The notes under the pieces: generated by a model
Seen by the model: the letters and a program-made list of their open reading frames with translations, nothing else
The model's database searches: none
Told to the model about the DNA's origin: nothing
Translations under genes and position numbers: made by a program
Origin: JAAZFE01 sp034005635
GTDB lineage: Bacteria > Verrucomicrobiota > Kiritimatiellia > CAIQIC01 > Lenti-01
DNA length: 24,502 nt
Direction of reading: 5' to 3'
Assembly (NCBI GenBank): GCA_034005635.1
Contig: JAVEUJ010000021.1
Location: 1-24,502, forward strand
Shown here: one piece after another, positions 13,424-20,857 of the stretch
Layout: each line of letters begins with the position of its first letter
Position numbering within the stretch: position 1 is the first letter of the stretch

Positions 13424-16048
13424 ATGAATATCGACAAAATGACGACTAAGGCTCAGGAAGCCCTGCGGGATGCGCAACGATTCGCTGGGGAATACCAGCA
13501 CAGCGAGGTGGATACAATTCACCTCGTTCTGGCTCTTGTTCGCCAAGAGGGTGGCGTTGTGCCGTCCGTGCTGGAGAAGATCGGCGTCAAGGCATCGCTG
13601 TTTGCGGATGTGCTGGAGCGACAGTTAGTCTCGCGCCCGCAGGTGCAGGGCGAAGGACTGCAGCGCGGGGTGTCGCGTGAGTTGCAGACGACCCTGGAGG
13701 CGGCCGCGAAGCTGGCGGCGCAGATGAAGGATGAGTACCTTAGTGCAGAGCATCTCTTTCTGGCTGCGCTAGGGCGCAAGAACAGCGAAGCGGCCCAGGC
13801 GGCGGGCGGGCTTGGGATCACGGTCGAGTCGGTCCTGCGGGCATTGCAGTCGGTGCGCGGCAGTCGGCGGGTGACGGATGAGGCACCGGAAGACAAATAC
13901 GAGGCATTGAAAAAGTACGGACGAGACCTGACGGAAGACGCGCGCCAGGGCAAGCTGGATCCGGTGATCGGGCGCGATGCAGAAATTCGCCGGGTGATGC
14001 AAGTGCTCTCACGCCGTACCAAAAACAATCCGGCGTTGATCGGGGAACCCGGGGTGGGCAAAACAGCGATTGCCGAAGGTTTGGCGCGCCGGATCGTAGC
14101 CGGTGACGTCCCCGATGGACTGAAGAACAAACGCGTGGTGTCGCTGGATTTAGGCGCGATGCTGGCGGGGGCAAAGTATCGCGGAGAGTTTGAAGACCGC
14201 TTTAAGGCGTTCATCAAGGAGGTGGTGGATAGTGCGGGGGCGATTGTGTTGTTCATTGATGAGTTACACACCCTGGTGGGGGCGGGTCAGGCAGAGGGTG
14301 CGGTGGATGCCTCCAATATGATCAAACCCGCCCTGGCACGGGGCGAGTTGCGCTGCGTGGGGGCGACGACCCTGAACGAGTATCGGAAATATATTGAGAA
14401 AGATCCGGCGCTGGCGCGTCGCTTCCAGCCGGTTTTGGTAGAAGAACCAAGCGTCGAGGATACGGTGGCGATTCTACGCGGATTGAAAGAACGCTATGAG
14501 GCCCACCACGGCGTACGCATTCAGGATGGAGCGCTGGTAGAGGCCGCCAAGCTGTCGCATCGTTATATTTCTGACCGCTTTCTGCCAGACAAGGCCATTG
14601 ATCTGGTCGATGAGGCCGCCAGCCGTCTGCGGATGGAAATTGATAGCATGCCCGTCGAGATTGATGAGCTGGAGCGGCGGATCATGCAGTTGGAGATCGA
14701 GCGTGAAGCCCTGAAAAAAGAGAAGGATGCCGCCTCGAAAGAGCGCCTGCAGGCGCTGGAAAAAGAGTTGGCGGAACTACGCGAGCAAAGCGCGGCGCTA
14801 AAGGTTCATTGGGAGCGTGAAAAGCAGATCCTAGGCACGATCCGCGGCGGAACCGCCGAGCTGGATGCTCTGCATACGGAGCAGGAGCAGGCGCAGCGGC
14901 GTGGGGAGTACGAACAGGCAGCCGAAATTCAGTATGGAAAACTGCCGGCCGCTGAGAAGAGAATCCAACAGGCGCAAGCCGCGCTGGCAGAGTTGCAGCA
15001 GGGCATGCGTATGCTGCAGGAAGAGGTCACGGCGGAACATATCGCTGAGGTCGTGGCGGCGTGGACCCACATCCCCGTGAGCAAACTGCTTGAAGGTGAA
15101 AAAGAAAAGTTGTTGCGGATGGAAGAACGACTAAGCGAACGGGTCGTCGGACAGCAGGAGGCCGTTGAAGCGGTCTCGCGAGCGGTGCGTCGCTCGCGCG
15201 CGGGTTTGCAGGATCCCAACCGCCCCATTGGGTCTTTTATTTTTCTGGGTCCGACGGGAGTGGGCAAGACCGAGCTGGCGCGTGCGTTGGCGGAATTCCT
15301 GTTTGACGACGAGCAGGCAATGGCGCGCATTGATATGAGCGAATACATGGAGAAGCATTCTGTAAGCCGTCTGATCGGTGCGCCTCCCGGCTACGTTGGT
15401 TACGAAGAAGGCGGGGCTTTGACTGAGCATGTGCGCCGCAAACCCTATTCGGTGGTGTTGTTCGACGAGATCGAAAAGGCCCATCCGGATGTCTTTAATG
15501 TCATGCTGCAAATTCTGGATGACGGCCGCTTGACCGATGGCCAGGGGCGGACTGTGAACTTCAAAAACACAGTCTTAATCCTGACCAGTAATCTGGGCAG
15601 CTCTGTAATCCAAGAGGCCCTTGAAAGCCATCCGCAGATGCAGCGGGGCGATGCTTCCTACACCGACATGGAAAAATCCGTGCTGGCGGCGCTGCGCCTG
15701 AGCTTCCGTCCGGAATTTCTAAACCGGGTGGACGAGATCATCCTGTTCCGGAGTTTGGGTATTGATCAGCTACGAAAGATTGTGGCGATCCAGATCGAAC
15801 GGGTGCAGGGTTTCCTGGCAGAGCGAAACATTCGGCTAGAGGTGACCGAAGCGGCGGCCGAAAAACTTGCCGGGGAGGGCTACGATCCGGTCTTCGGTGC
15901 GCGACCGCTGAAGCGCGTCATTCAGCGTCAGGTGCTCGATGAAATGGCTACAAAGGTGCTGGCGGGTGAAATCCCGGATGGCGCCACGGTGGAGGCCGAC
16001 TTCGACCCCGACCATCCGCAGCGAATCGCCTTTACCGTAACGAGCTGA
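13424..16048 (+). CDS. clpB: ATP-dependent chaperone ClpB
   Basis: Hexameric AAA+ disaggregase that pulls polypeptides out of aggregates, working with DnaK, in the cytoplasm. It has 874 residues, typical length. Order: Clp N domain (1-145, beginning MNIDKMTTKAQEALRDAQ), first AAA+ module with Walker A GEPGVGKT (207-214) and Walker B FIDELHTL, the coiled-coil middle domain (about 405-530, rich in Glu/Lys/Gln, beginning near RRIMQLEIEREALKKEKD) that separates ClpB from ClpA, second AAA+ module with Walker A GPTGVGKT (609-616) and Walker B LFDEIEKAH (D681, E682), and the C-terminal small domain. A GGAGG ribosome binding site lies eight bases before the ATG. It is monocistronic by spacing. No terminator was recognised after it. 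Confidence 0.97.
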   Translation: MNIDKMTTKAQEALRDAQRFAGEYQHSEVDTIHLVLALVRQEGGVVPSVLEKIGVKASLFADVLERQLVSRPQVQGEGLQRGVSRELQTTLEAAAKLAAQMKDEYLSAEHLFLAALGRKNSEAAQAAGGLGITVESVLRALQSVRGSRRVTDEAPEDKYEALKKYGRDLTEDARQGKLDPVIGRDAEIRRVMQVLSRRTKNNPALIGEPGVGKTAIAEGLARRIVAGDVPDGLKNKRVVSLDLGAMLAGAKYRGEFEDRFKAFIKEVVDSAGAIVLFIDELHTLVGAGQAEGAVDASNMIKPALARGELRCVGATTLNEYRKYIEKDPALARRFQPVLVEEPSVEDTVAILRGLKERYEAHHGVRIQDGALVEAAKLSHRYISDRFLPDKAIDLVDEAASRLRMEIDSMPVEIDELERRIMQLEIEREALKKEKDAASKERLQALEKELAELREQSAALKVHWEREKQILGTIRGGTAELDALHTEQEQAQRRGEYEQAAEIQYGKLPAAEKRIQQAQAALAELQQGMRMLQEEVTAEHIAEVVAAWTHIPVSKLLEGEKEKLLRMEERLSERVVGQQEAVEAVSRAVRRSRAGLQDPNRPIGSFIFLGPTGVGKTELARALAEFLFDDEQAMARIDMSEYMEKHSVSRLIGAPPGYVGYEEGGALTEHVRRKPYSVVLFDEIEKAHPDVFNVMLQILDDGRLTDGQGRTVNFKNTVLILTSNLGSSVIQEALESHPQMQRGDASYTDMEKSVLAALRLSFRPEFLNRVDEIILFRSLGIDQLRKIVAIQIERVQGFLAERNIRLEVTEAAAEKLAGEGYDPVFGARPLKRVIQRQVLDEMATKVLAGEIPDGATVEADFDPDHPQRIAFTVTS

Positions 16049-16194
16049 CCGCTTCCGATCATGGTGAGCGGAGTCAAACCATCTCGGCTCAACCTCACGG
16101 ACAGGGCCTGAGTGCCGGTGCCGCGATCCCTCGGCAACAAGTCACGAAGGAAGGGAAAGATATGTTGAGCAGCATGGCCTCTGGCCTATGCAAT

Positions 16195-16475
16195 AGGGTG
16201 AGTTTGGGCGCACGACAAAATTTAGGCAAGATGTGATTTTGAAACGTAGGGGTCGAGCTTGCTCGATCCCTCCTCGAGGACTTTGAGTCAAGGTCGCCAC
16301 CTTTTTGGAACAGCCCGGTCGCAGCCCCGACCTCAGAGTGTCGGGACGCCCCTACAAAACAGGCACAAGACGGAACCGTGAAGATTATTGTCGTACGCCC
16401 GGTAAGTTTCGACGCTTTAGCCAATACTATACATATTGCAATATGTATAGTATAGATGTTGCAATAACTATACTA
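16195..16475 (-). repeat. ~290-bp repeat element, copy 2 (inverted relative to copy 1)
   Basis: Reads on the minus strand in the same order as 7157-7455. The AT-rich palindromic end is at 16424-16475 and the body at 16302-16385. The GGTCGAGCTTGCTCGATCCC palindrome lies at 16251-16270 and the outer CGACAAAATTTAGG phrase at 16213-16226. The AT-rich end again faces the start of the adjacent gene, here gatC about 220 bp away. Confidence 0.75.
16424..16453. repeat. Perfect 30-bp palindrome
   Basis: Starts ATACTATACATATTG and is its own reverse complement across all 30 bases, centred on ATTGCAAT. It overlaps a second inverted repeat, TAGTATAG (16448-16455) with CTATACTA (16468-16475), around another TTGCAA. 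It could be a dimeric operator, a cruciform or the end of a mobile element. Confidence 0.85.
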
Positions 16476-16624
16476 ATCGAGTTTTCAACTGGGACGAAAA
16501 TGAGTGATATATGATAGGAGTCAAGACGACATATTCTCCACTCGCTCTCAAATGGGGAGAAGGGGCGTCCATTTTTCCCGCAGGGAGCTTGCGCTGTTAT
16601 CTTCGGTGTCAGATCGGGTTTGGA

Positions 16625-16653
16625 TTGAGGGATGGCGCTAAGAATGCTACAAC
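16625..16653 (+). promoter_or_regulatory. Candidate gatCA promoter
   Basis: TTGAGG (16625-16630), a 17-nt gap, TACAAC (16648-16653), about 45 bp before the chosen gatC ATG. Both boxes match four of six consensus bases. Confidence 0.3.
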
Positions 16654-16698
16654 AGCGGACTTGAAATGCCCAACCGACAGGCGGAAAGTGGACGACAC

Positions 16699-17004
16699 AT
16701 GACAATGAAATTTTCAGAACACCCGGACCGGATAGATGTGCGCTATGTCGCGAAGCTGGCGCGGATGGCGTTGTCCGATGATGAAACGACACTGCTTCAG
16801 GGGCAGCTCGAGGACATTCTGGCATACGTGGATGAGTTGAAGCAACTCGACCTGACCGGAGTGCACCTGACGGACATTAACAGCGACGCGCAGACCACTT
16901 GGCGCGAGGACGAACCCCAAGTCGGGCTTTCTCGAGATGCAGCACTGGCCAACGCACCGCTGGCACGGCATGGCCAATTTGTGGTGCCGAAGGTGGTCGA
17001 ATGA
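16699..17004 (+). CDS. gatC: Asp/Glu-tRNA amidotransferase subunit C
   Basis: Small structural subunit of the GatCAB complex, which converts misacylated Glu-tRNA(Gln) and/or Asp-tRNA(Asn) to the amide form. It has 101 residues, normal length. Hallmarks are DVRYVAKLARMALSDDETTL near the N-terminus, the helix QLEDILAYVDELKQLDLTGV and the C-terminal LARHGQFVVPKVVE. ATG 16699 and ATG 16705 are both possible; the upstream ATG at 16666 would add 11 residues absent from the family. The stop codon overlaps the gatA start (ATGA), so translation is coupled. Confidence 0.93.
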   Translation: MTMKFSEHPDRIDVRYVAKLARMALSDDETTLLQGQLEDILAYVDELKQLDLTGVHLTDINSDAQTTWREDEPQVGLSRDAALANAPLARHGQFVVPKVVE

Positions 17005-18467
17005 GCACAGAACTTTTCGAATTGGGGTTCCTAGAGGCAGCGGAAGCGCTAGCCAAGAAGGAGATCACGGCGCAGGAACTGGTGCAAGCGCTGCTGACTC
17101 GGGCTGAGGCGCTGGAGCCGGAGTTGAATGCGCTGACATGGAGGGATTCGGAAACGGCGTTAGCCGAGGCCCGTGCGGCGGATGCCGCGCGCGCCGCAGG
17201 CGACGAGCGCCCCTGGCTAGGGGTACCCATCACCGTCAAGGACCTGCTCAGCGTGAAAGGCCAGCCGTGTACGGCGGGGTCTAAGATTCTAAAGGGCTAC
17301 GTGGCCCCTTACGACGCGACCGTCGTTGCCCGGCTTCGGGCAGCAGGATGCGTATTTATGTCACGTGCCAATACGGACGAATTCGCGATGGGTAGCAGTA
17401 CCGAAACGAGTGTTTACGGCACGACGCGCAACCCGTGGAATCTCGACCGTGTTCCGGGCGGGTCCAGCGGTGGCCCCGCGGCCGCGGTGGCTGCCCGGCT
17501 GGCACCAGCGGCACTAGCATCCGACACCGCTGGCAGCATTCGCCAGCCGGCCGCCTTTTGCGGGATAACCGGATTAAAGCCGACCTATGGGCGGGTGTCG
17601 CGCTACGGTTGCGCAGCCTTCGCCTCGTCGCTGGACCAGATCGGACCCATGGCCCGCTCGGTGGAAGATGTGGCGGCCCTTTACCAGGCCATGGCGGGGC
17701 AAGACGTGCATGACTCGACAACGTCGGCGCGGCCGGTGGGCGATGTGTTGGGCGAAATGCGAACTGCCACCGATCTGAAGGGGATGCGGTTGGGGTTGCC
17801 GCGTCAGCATTTTGCAAAAGGCCTCGATCCAGAGGTGGAGAAACTGACACGGGCGGCGGTGGCGCAATGCCAGGCACTGGGAGCTGAACTGGTCGACGTG
17901 GACTTGCCCCATAGTCCGTATGGCATTGCCTGTTACTATGTCCTGGGGCCGGCGGAGGCCTCGGCCAACTTGGCGCGCTACGACGGCGTTCGCTATGGCT
18001 TTCGTGCGCCGGCCGAAGAATTGCAGGAGATGTACGAGCAGACCCGGACACAGGGATTTGGCGCAGAAGTAAAACGTCGCATTATTTTGGGAACCTATGT
18101 GCTTAGCAGCGGCTTCTACGACGCCTACTATCTGCGGGCGCAGAAGGTGCGTATCCTGATCCGCCGTGATTTCGAACGGGCGTTCGAGCAATGCGACGCG
18201 CTTATCGGTCCAGTGACGCCGACAGTGGCATTCCGGGTGGGTGAAAAAATTGCAGATCCGCTCCAGATGTATCTGGGCGATATTTTTACCGTGAACGTGA
18301 ATTTGGCTGGAATCTGCGGGCTCAGCGTGCCCTGTGGGTTCACGCCGGACGGGCTGCCGACGGGGCTGCACATCATGGGCCCGACCTTCGCGGATACACG
18401 TATCCTGAAAATCGGTGCGGCCTACCAACATGCCACCAACTGGCACCTGCAACGCCCAAAGATTTAG
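17001..18467 (+). CDS. gatA: Asp/Glu-tRNA amidotransferase subunit A
   Basis: Amidase subunit of GatCAB: hydrolyses glutamine and channels ammonia to GatB. It has 488 residues. The amidase-signature triad is visible as K80 (ITVKDLLSVKG), S155 (PGGSSGG) and S179 (SDTAGSIRQPA). The middle of the last motif is TAG where most homologues have TGG. Other family blocks present include ITGLKPTYGRVSRYGCAAFA, SLDQIGPMARSVEDVA and PCGFTPDGLPTGLHIMGP. ATG 17001 overlaps the gatC stop; the longer frame from 16899 lies inside gatC and is rejected. gatB does not follow directly: a GxxExxY gene and repeats intervene. Confidence 0.96.
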   Translation: MSTELFELGFLEAAEALAKKEITAQELVQALLTRAEALEPELNALTWRDSETALAEARAADAARAAGDERPWLGVPITVKDLLSVKGQPCTAGSKILKGYVAPYDATVVARLRAAGCVFMSRANTDEFAMGSSTETSVYGTTRNPWNLDRVPGGSSGGPAAAVAARLAPAALASDTAGSIRQPAAFCGITGLKPTYGRVSRYGCAAFASSLDQIGPMARSVEDVAALYQAMAGQDVHDSTTSARPVGDVLGEMRTATDLKGMRLGLPRQHFAKGLDPEVEKLTRAAVAQCQALGAELVDVDLPHSPYGIACYYVLGPAEASANLARYDGVRYGFRAPAEELQEMYEQTRTQGFGAEVKRRIILGTYVLSSGFYDAYYLRAQKVRILIRRDFERAFEQCDALIGPVTPTVAFRVGEKIADPLQMYLGDIFTVNVNLAGICGLSVPCGFTPDGLPTGLHIMGPTFADTRILKIGAAYQHATNWHLQRPKI

Positions 18468-18472
18468 GAGTT

Positions 18473-18502
18473 TCTCGCCAAAAACGCGAAGGACGCCAAG
18501 AA
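18473..18502 (+). repeat. Triple-decamer repeat, CGCCAAG family, upstream of GxxExxY
   Basis: TCTCGCCAAA, AACGCGAAGG, ACGCCAAGAA. It begins six bases after the gatA stop and ends eight bases before the GxxExxY start. A direct copy is at 18931-18960. Confidence 0.75.
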
Positions 18503-18509
18503 GTGTAGG

Positions 18510-18923
18510 ATGAACAATACGGGACAAACCAAGATGAGCGAGAATGAGATCGGCAGGGTGGTGGTGGATGCAGCGATTGCCGTTCATCGTGCACTGGGGC
18601 CTGGTTTGTTAGAGTCTGTTTATGAAGCGGTTCTGGCGGATGAGTTGGTGGAGCGTGGATTGACTGTTGCTCGGCAAGTCATTATCCCTATATTTTATAA
18701 GGAAAAACAGATCGACGAAGGGTATCGGGCAGACATCTTGGTGGAGGATCGGGTGGTGCTGGAATTGAAATCCATCGAAGCCATTCGTGATGTCCACAAA
18801 AAGCAACTGCTGACCTATCTTAAGTTGAGCGGCAAGAAACTTGGGGTTCTGCTGAATTTTGGCGAAGTGCTCATGAAAAAAGGTATTGTGCGGGTTGTCA
18901 ACGGCCTGCCGGAAGAAAAATGA
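18510..18923 (+). CDS. GxxExxY family protein (PD-(D/E)xK-nuclease-like)
   Basis: A 137-residue protein of the GxxExxY family, named for the motif seen here as G32-L-L-E35-S-V-Y38. The N-terminal helix ENEIGRVVVDAAIAVHRALG is typical. A restriction-nuclease-like core is visible: E35, D75 (YRADILVEDRVV), then E85-L-K87 (VLELKSI), followed by a helix VHKKQLLTYLKLSG. Biochemical function is unknown; nuclease activity is inferred from this D-(E)xK arrangement. ATG 18510 or ATG 18534 may be the start; both follow 'agg'- or 'aag'-type weak sites. The gene separates gatA from gatB and is bracketed by direct 30-nt repeats of the CGCCAAG family, with a third, inverted, copy before gatB. This suggests it arrived as a unit together with its repeats. 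Confidence 0.9.
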   Translation: MNNTGQTKMSENEIGRVVVDAAIAVHRALGPGLLESVYEAVLADELVERGLTVARQVIIPIFYKEKQIDEGYRADILVEDRVVLELKSIEAIRDVHKKQLLTYLKLSGKKLGVLLNFGEVLMKKGIVRVVNGLPEEK

Positions 18924-18930
18924 AGATATC

Positions 18931-18960
18931 TTTCGCCAAGGACACGAAGGACGCCAAGAA
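18931..18960 (+). repeat. Triple-decamer repeat, CGCCAAG family, downstream of GxxExxY
   Basis: TTTCGCCAAG, GACACGAAGG, ACGCCAAGAA. It starts seven bases after the GxxExxY stop. The last phrase is identical to that of the upstream copy. Confidence 0.75.
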
Positions 18961-19050
18961 GCAGATGGCATGGGTTGAACGGCTTAAATGAAACACACTG
19001 GATCAATATAGAATTGAAATGGCAATAAGCCGAGGAATTGAGAGTAGAAC

Positions 19051-19080
19051 TTCTTGGCGAACTTAGCGCGCTTGGCGAGA
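19051..19080 (-). repeat. Triple-decamer repeat, CGCCAAG family, inverted copy before gatB
   Basis: On the minus strand: TCTCGCCAAG, CGCGCTAAGT, TCGCCAAGAA. It ends 20 bp before the gatB start codon and is inverted relative to the two copies around the GxxExxY gene. Confidence 0.7.
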
Positions 19081-19100
19081 GATGATTTAAGAGGATTCTG

Positions 19101-20528
19101 ATGAGCAAATATATTCCATCCATCGGGCTCGAGGTGCATGTGCAGTTGAAGACGCGCACAAAGATGTTTTGTGCGTGTCCGGCTCACGAAGAGGGCGAAC
19201 CGAATACCGCGGTGTGCCCGATTTGTCTGGGATTGCCGGGGGCGATGCCGTTGATGAACCGTGAGGCCATCCGCAAAACAGTCAAGGTGGGTCTGATGAT
19301 CGGCTCAGAGATTTCCCTGCGGAGCACGTTCGACCGCAAGAACTACTTTTATCCGGATATGTCAAAAAATTACCAGATCACACAGCAGGCGTTGCCGCTG
19401 TGCATTGGCGGTGCAGTCGAGATTGAAGTGGGTGGGCAGAAGAAAACCATCCGCGTGCACCATATCCATCAAGAGGAGGATGTGGCCAAGAGTACTCACA
19501 TGGAGAACTCTACGGAAATCGATTTTAATCGTGCTAGCATGGCCCTGATGGAACTGGTGACGGAGCCGGACATGGCCAGTGCTGACGAGGCCATTGCATT
19601 TTTGACCGCATTGAAAGAGATGCTGATCTATGCGGGCATCAGCGACTGTAACCTGGAAATGGGGCATGTGCGTTGCGATGTAAACTCGTCTATTCGACCG
19701 GCAGGTACAGACAAGCTCGGGGTAAAATCCGAGTTGAAAAACATGAATACGTTCAAAGGCATTCACCGCGCGCTCCGCTACGAGTTGGAGCGGCAGGAGC
19801 AGACGCTGCGGGCCGGCGGTACGCTGGTGCAGGAGACCCGGCGCTGGGACGATGAAGCGGGGATCACTTTGCCCATGCGCTCCAAGGAATATGCCCACGA
19901 CTATCGTTATTTCCCGGAACCCGATCTGCCGCCTGTGCTCCTGACCGAGGACCTGGTCGCGGCATGGCGGGCGGAGCTGCCGGAGCTGCCAGCGGTACGG
20001 CGGGCGCGCTTTATTCAGGACTACAACCTGCCCGAGTATGATGCCGGGGTGCTGGTGGCTGACAAGTCGATTTCAGAATACTTTGAAGCGGTCGCCCAGG
20101 CGTCGGGCAACTTCAAGGCAGCATCGAACTGGGTCATGGGCGAGTTGCTGCGCGCCCTGGGCGAGAAGGGGATATCTATTGCCGAAGCCAAGATTACTCC
20201 CACGGCGCTAGCGCAACTGATTGGACTGGTGGACGCCAAAACCATCAGCTCGACGGCCGCCAAAGACGTATTCCAGGTGCTGTTTGACGAGGGCGGGGAT
20301 CCCGCCGCCGTGGTGAAACAAAAAGGATTGGCGCAAGTCAGCGACACAGGTGCAATCGATAGTTTTGCGGCACAAGTAATTGCGGAAAACGCAAAAGTGG
20401 CAGCAGACTTCCAGTCGGGCAAGGATGCGGCATTGCAATTTCTGGTCGGGCAGGTGATGAAGCACTCGCGGGGTAAAGCTAATCCGCAACTGGCAGCGGA
20501 GGCTCTGCGGAAGCAGTTGTCGACCTAG
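19101..20528 (+). CDS. gatB: Asp/Glu-tRNA amidotransferase subunit B
   Basis: tRNA-binding kinase/transamidase subunit of GatCAB that activates the acyl group with ATP before amidation. It has 475 residues. Start MSKYIPSIGLEVHVQLKT is the family signature, with a four-cysteine zinc site C24, C26, C39 and C42 (MFCACPAH, AVCPICLGLPG). Further blocks are RKNYFYPDMSKNYQITQ, DFNRASMALMELVTEPDM, MGHVRCDVNSS and YRYFPEPDLPP. The C-terminal YqeY-like tail ends VMKHSRGKANPQLAAEALRKQL. An AAGAGGA ribosome binding site lies six bases before the ATG. It is separated from gatA by 633 bp, so it may need its own promoter or depend on read-through. Confidence 0.97.
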   Translation: MSKYIPSIGLEVHVQLKTRTKMFCACPAHEEGEPNTAVCPICLGLPGAMPLMNREAIRKTVKVGLMIGSEISLRSTFDRKNYFYPDMSKNYQITQQALPLCIGGAVEIEVGGQKKTIRVHHIHQEEDVAKSTHMENSTEIDFNRASMALMELVTEPDMASADEAIAFLTALKEMLIYAGISDCNLEMGHVRCDVNSSIRPAGTDKLGVKSELKNMNTFKGIHRALRYELERQEQTLRAGGTLVQETRRWDDEAGITLPMRSKEYAHDYRYFPEPDLPPVLLTEDLVAAWRAELPELPAVRRARFIQDYNLPEYDAGVLVADKSISEYFEAVAQASGNFKAASNWVMGELLRALGEKGISIAEAKITPTALAQLIGLVDAKTISSTAAKDVFQVLFDEGGDPAAVVKQKGLAQVSDTGAIDSFAAQVIAENAKVAADFQSGKDAALQFLVGQVMKHSRGKANPQLAAEALRKQLST

Positions 20529-20540
20529 CTCGGCGAGGGC

Positions 20541-20635
20541 GGGAATGAATCTGAACTCAAGAACTCATGAACAGATCACTCAGGCAGACTCACGCTAAGA
20601 CGTGAAGGGGGAATGGAGGGGAAAGAAGGGAACAA
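20541..20635 (+). repeat. Long copy of the 'gaatctgaactcaag' repeat, distant copy
   Basis: Opens GGGAATGAATCTGAACTCAA and ends around TGAAGGGGGAATGGAGGGG. Same order of parts as 5426-5511. Confidence 0.65.
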
Positions 20636-20669
20636 TATCGATATTCTACGGAGGGATAACAGGAAATGC

Positions 20670-20726
20670 TGGGGTCAGCCCTTAAATATTAAGCATTGGT
20701 TACTTAACTTTTAAGGGCTGACCCCA
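20670..20726. repeat. REP-like hairpin with 17-bp perfect stem
   Basis: The arm TGGGGTCAGCCCTTAAA (20670-20686) is exactly complementary to TTTAAGGGCTGACCCCA (20710-20726), with a 23-nt loop. The GGGGTCAG head resembles palindromes I associate with RAYT/IS200-type transposases, but none is encoded here. In this convergent spacer it could also end transcripts from both sides. Confidence 0.75.
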
Positions 20727-20857
20727 AAACTCTTTTTGAGGCCAAAAGCACCGCGAAAGGGACTTGGGGGGTTATCATTCTGCCGAGTCGGGCGTTCTGC
20801 TCTTCAAGATCGGCTGCAGAATTGCTTAACCCGCTCTAAAAACCATCAGTCGCCCGG

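Larger units (their letters stand above)
16049..16698. other. Spacer between clpB and gatC
   Basis: About 650 bp without a believable gene. The central part (16195-16475) is the inverted copy of the 290-bp repeat element. Positions 16476-16698 carry a candidate gatC promoter. A 109-codon minus-strand frame at 16095-16424 is the translated repeat element; its FTVPS and FVGAS words recur in the frame through copy 1. Confidence 0.6.
20529..20857. other. Convergent spacer between gatB and the secreted amylase
   Basis: About 330 bp, no gene. It holds a ~90-bp dispersed repeat (20541-20635) and a REP-like hairpin (20670-20726). Positions 20727-20857 show nothing recognisable. Confidence 0.6.

Noticed and set aside
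16095..16424. 109-codon minus-strand frame
   Set aside because: Runs through repeat copy 2 and part of the clpB downstream spacer, with no ribosome binding site and no family.
7157..16475. Composite transposon formed by the two inverted repeat elements
   Set aside because: The enclosed genes are housekeeping genes, the elements encode no transposase, and no target-site duplication was seen. An inversion substrate is more reasonable.
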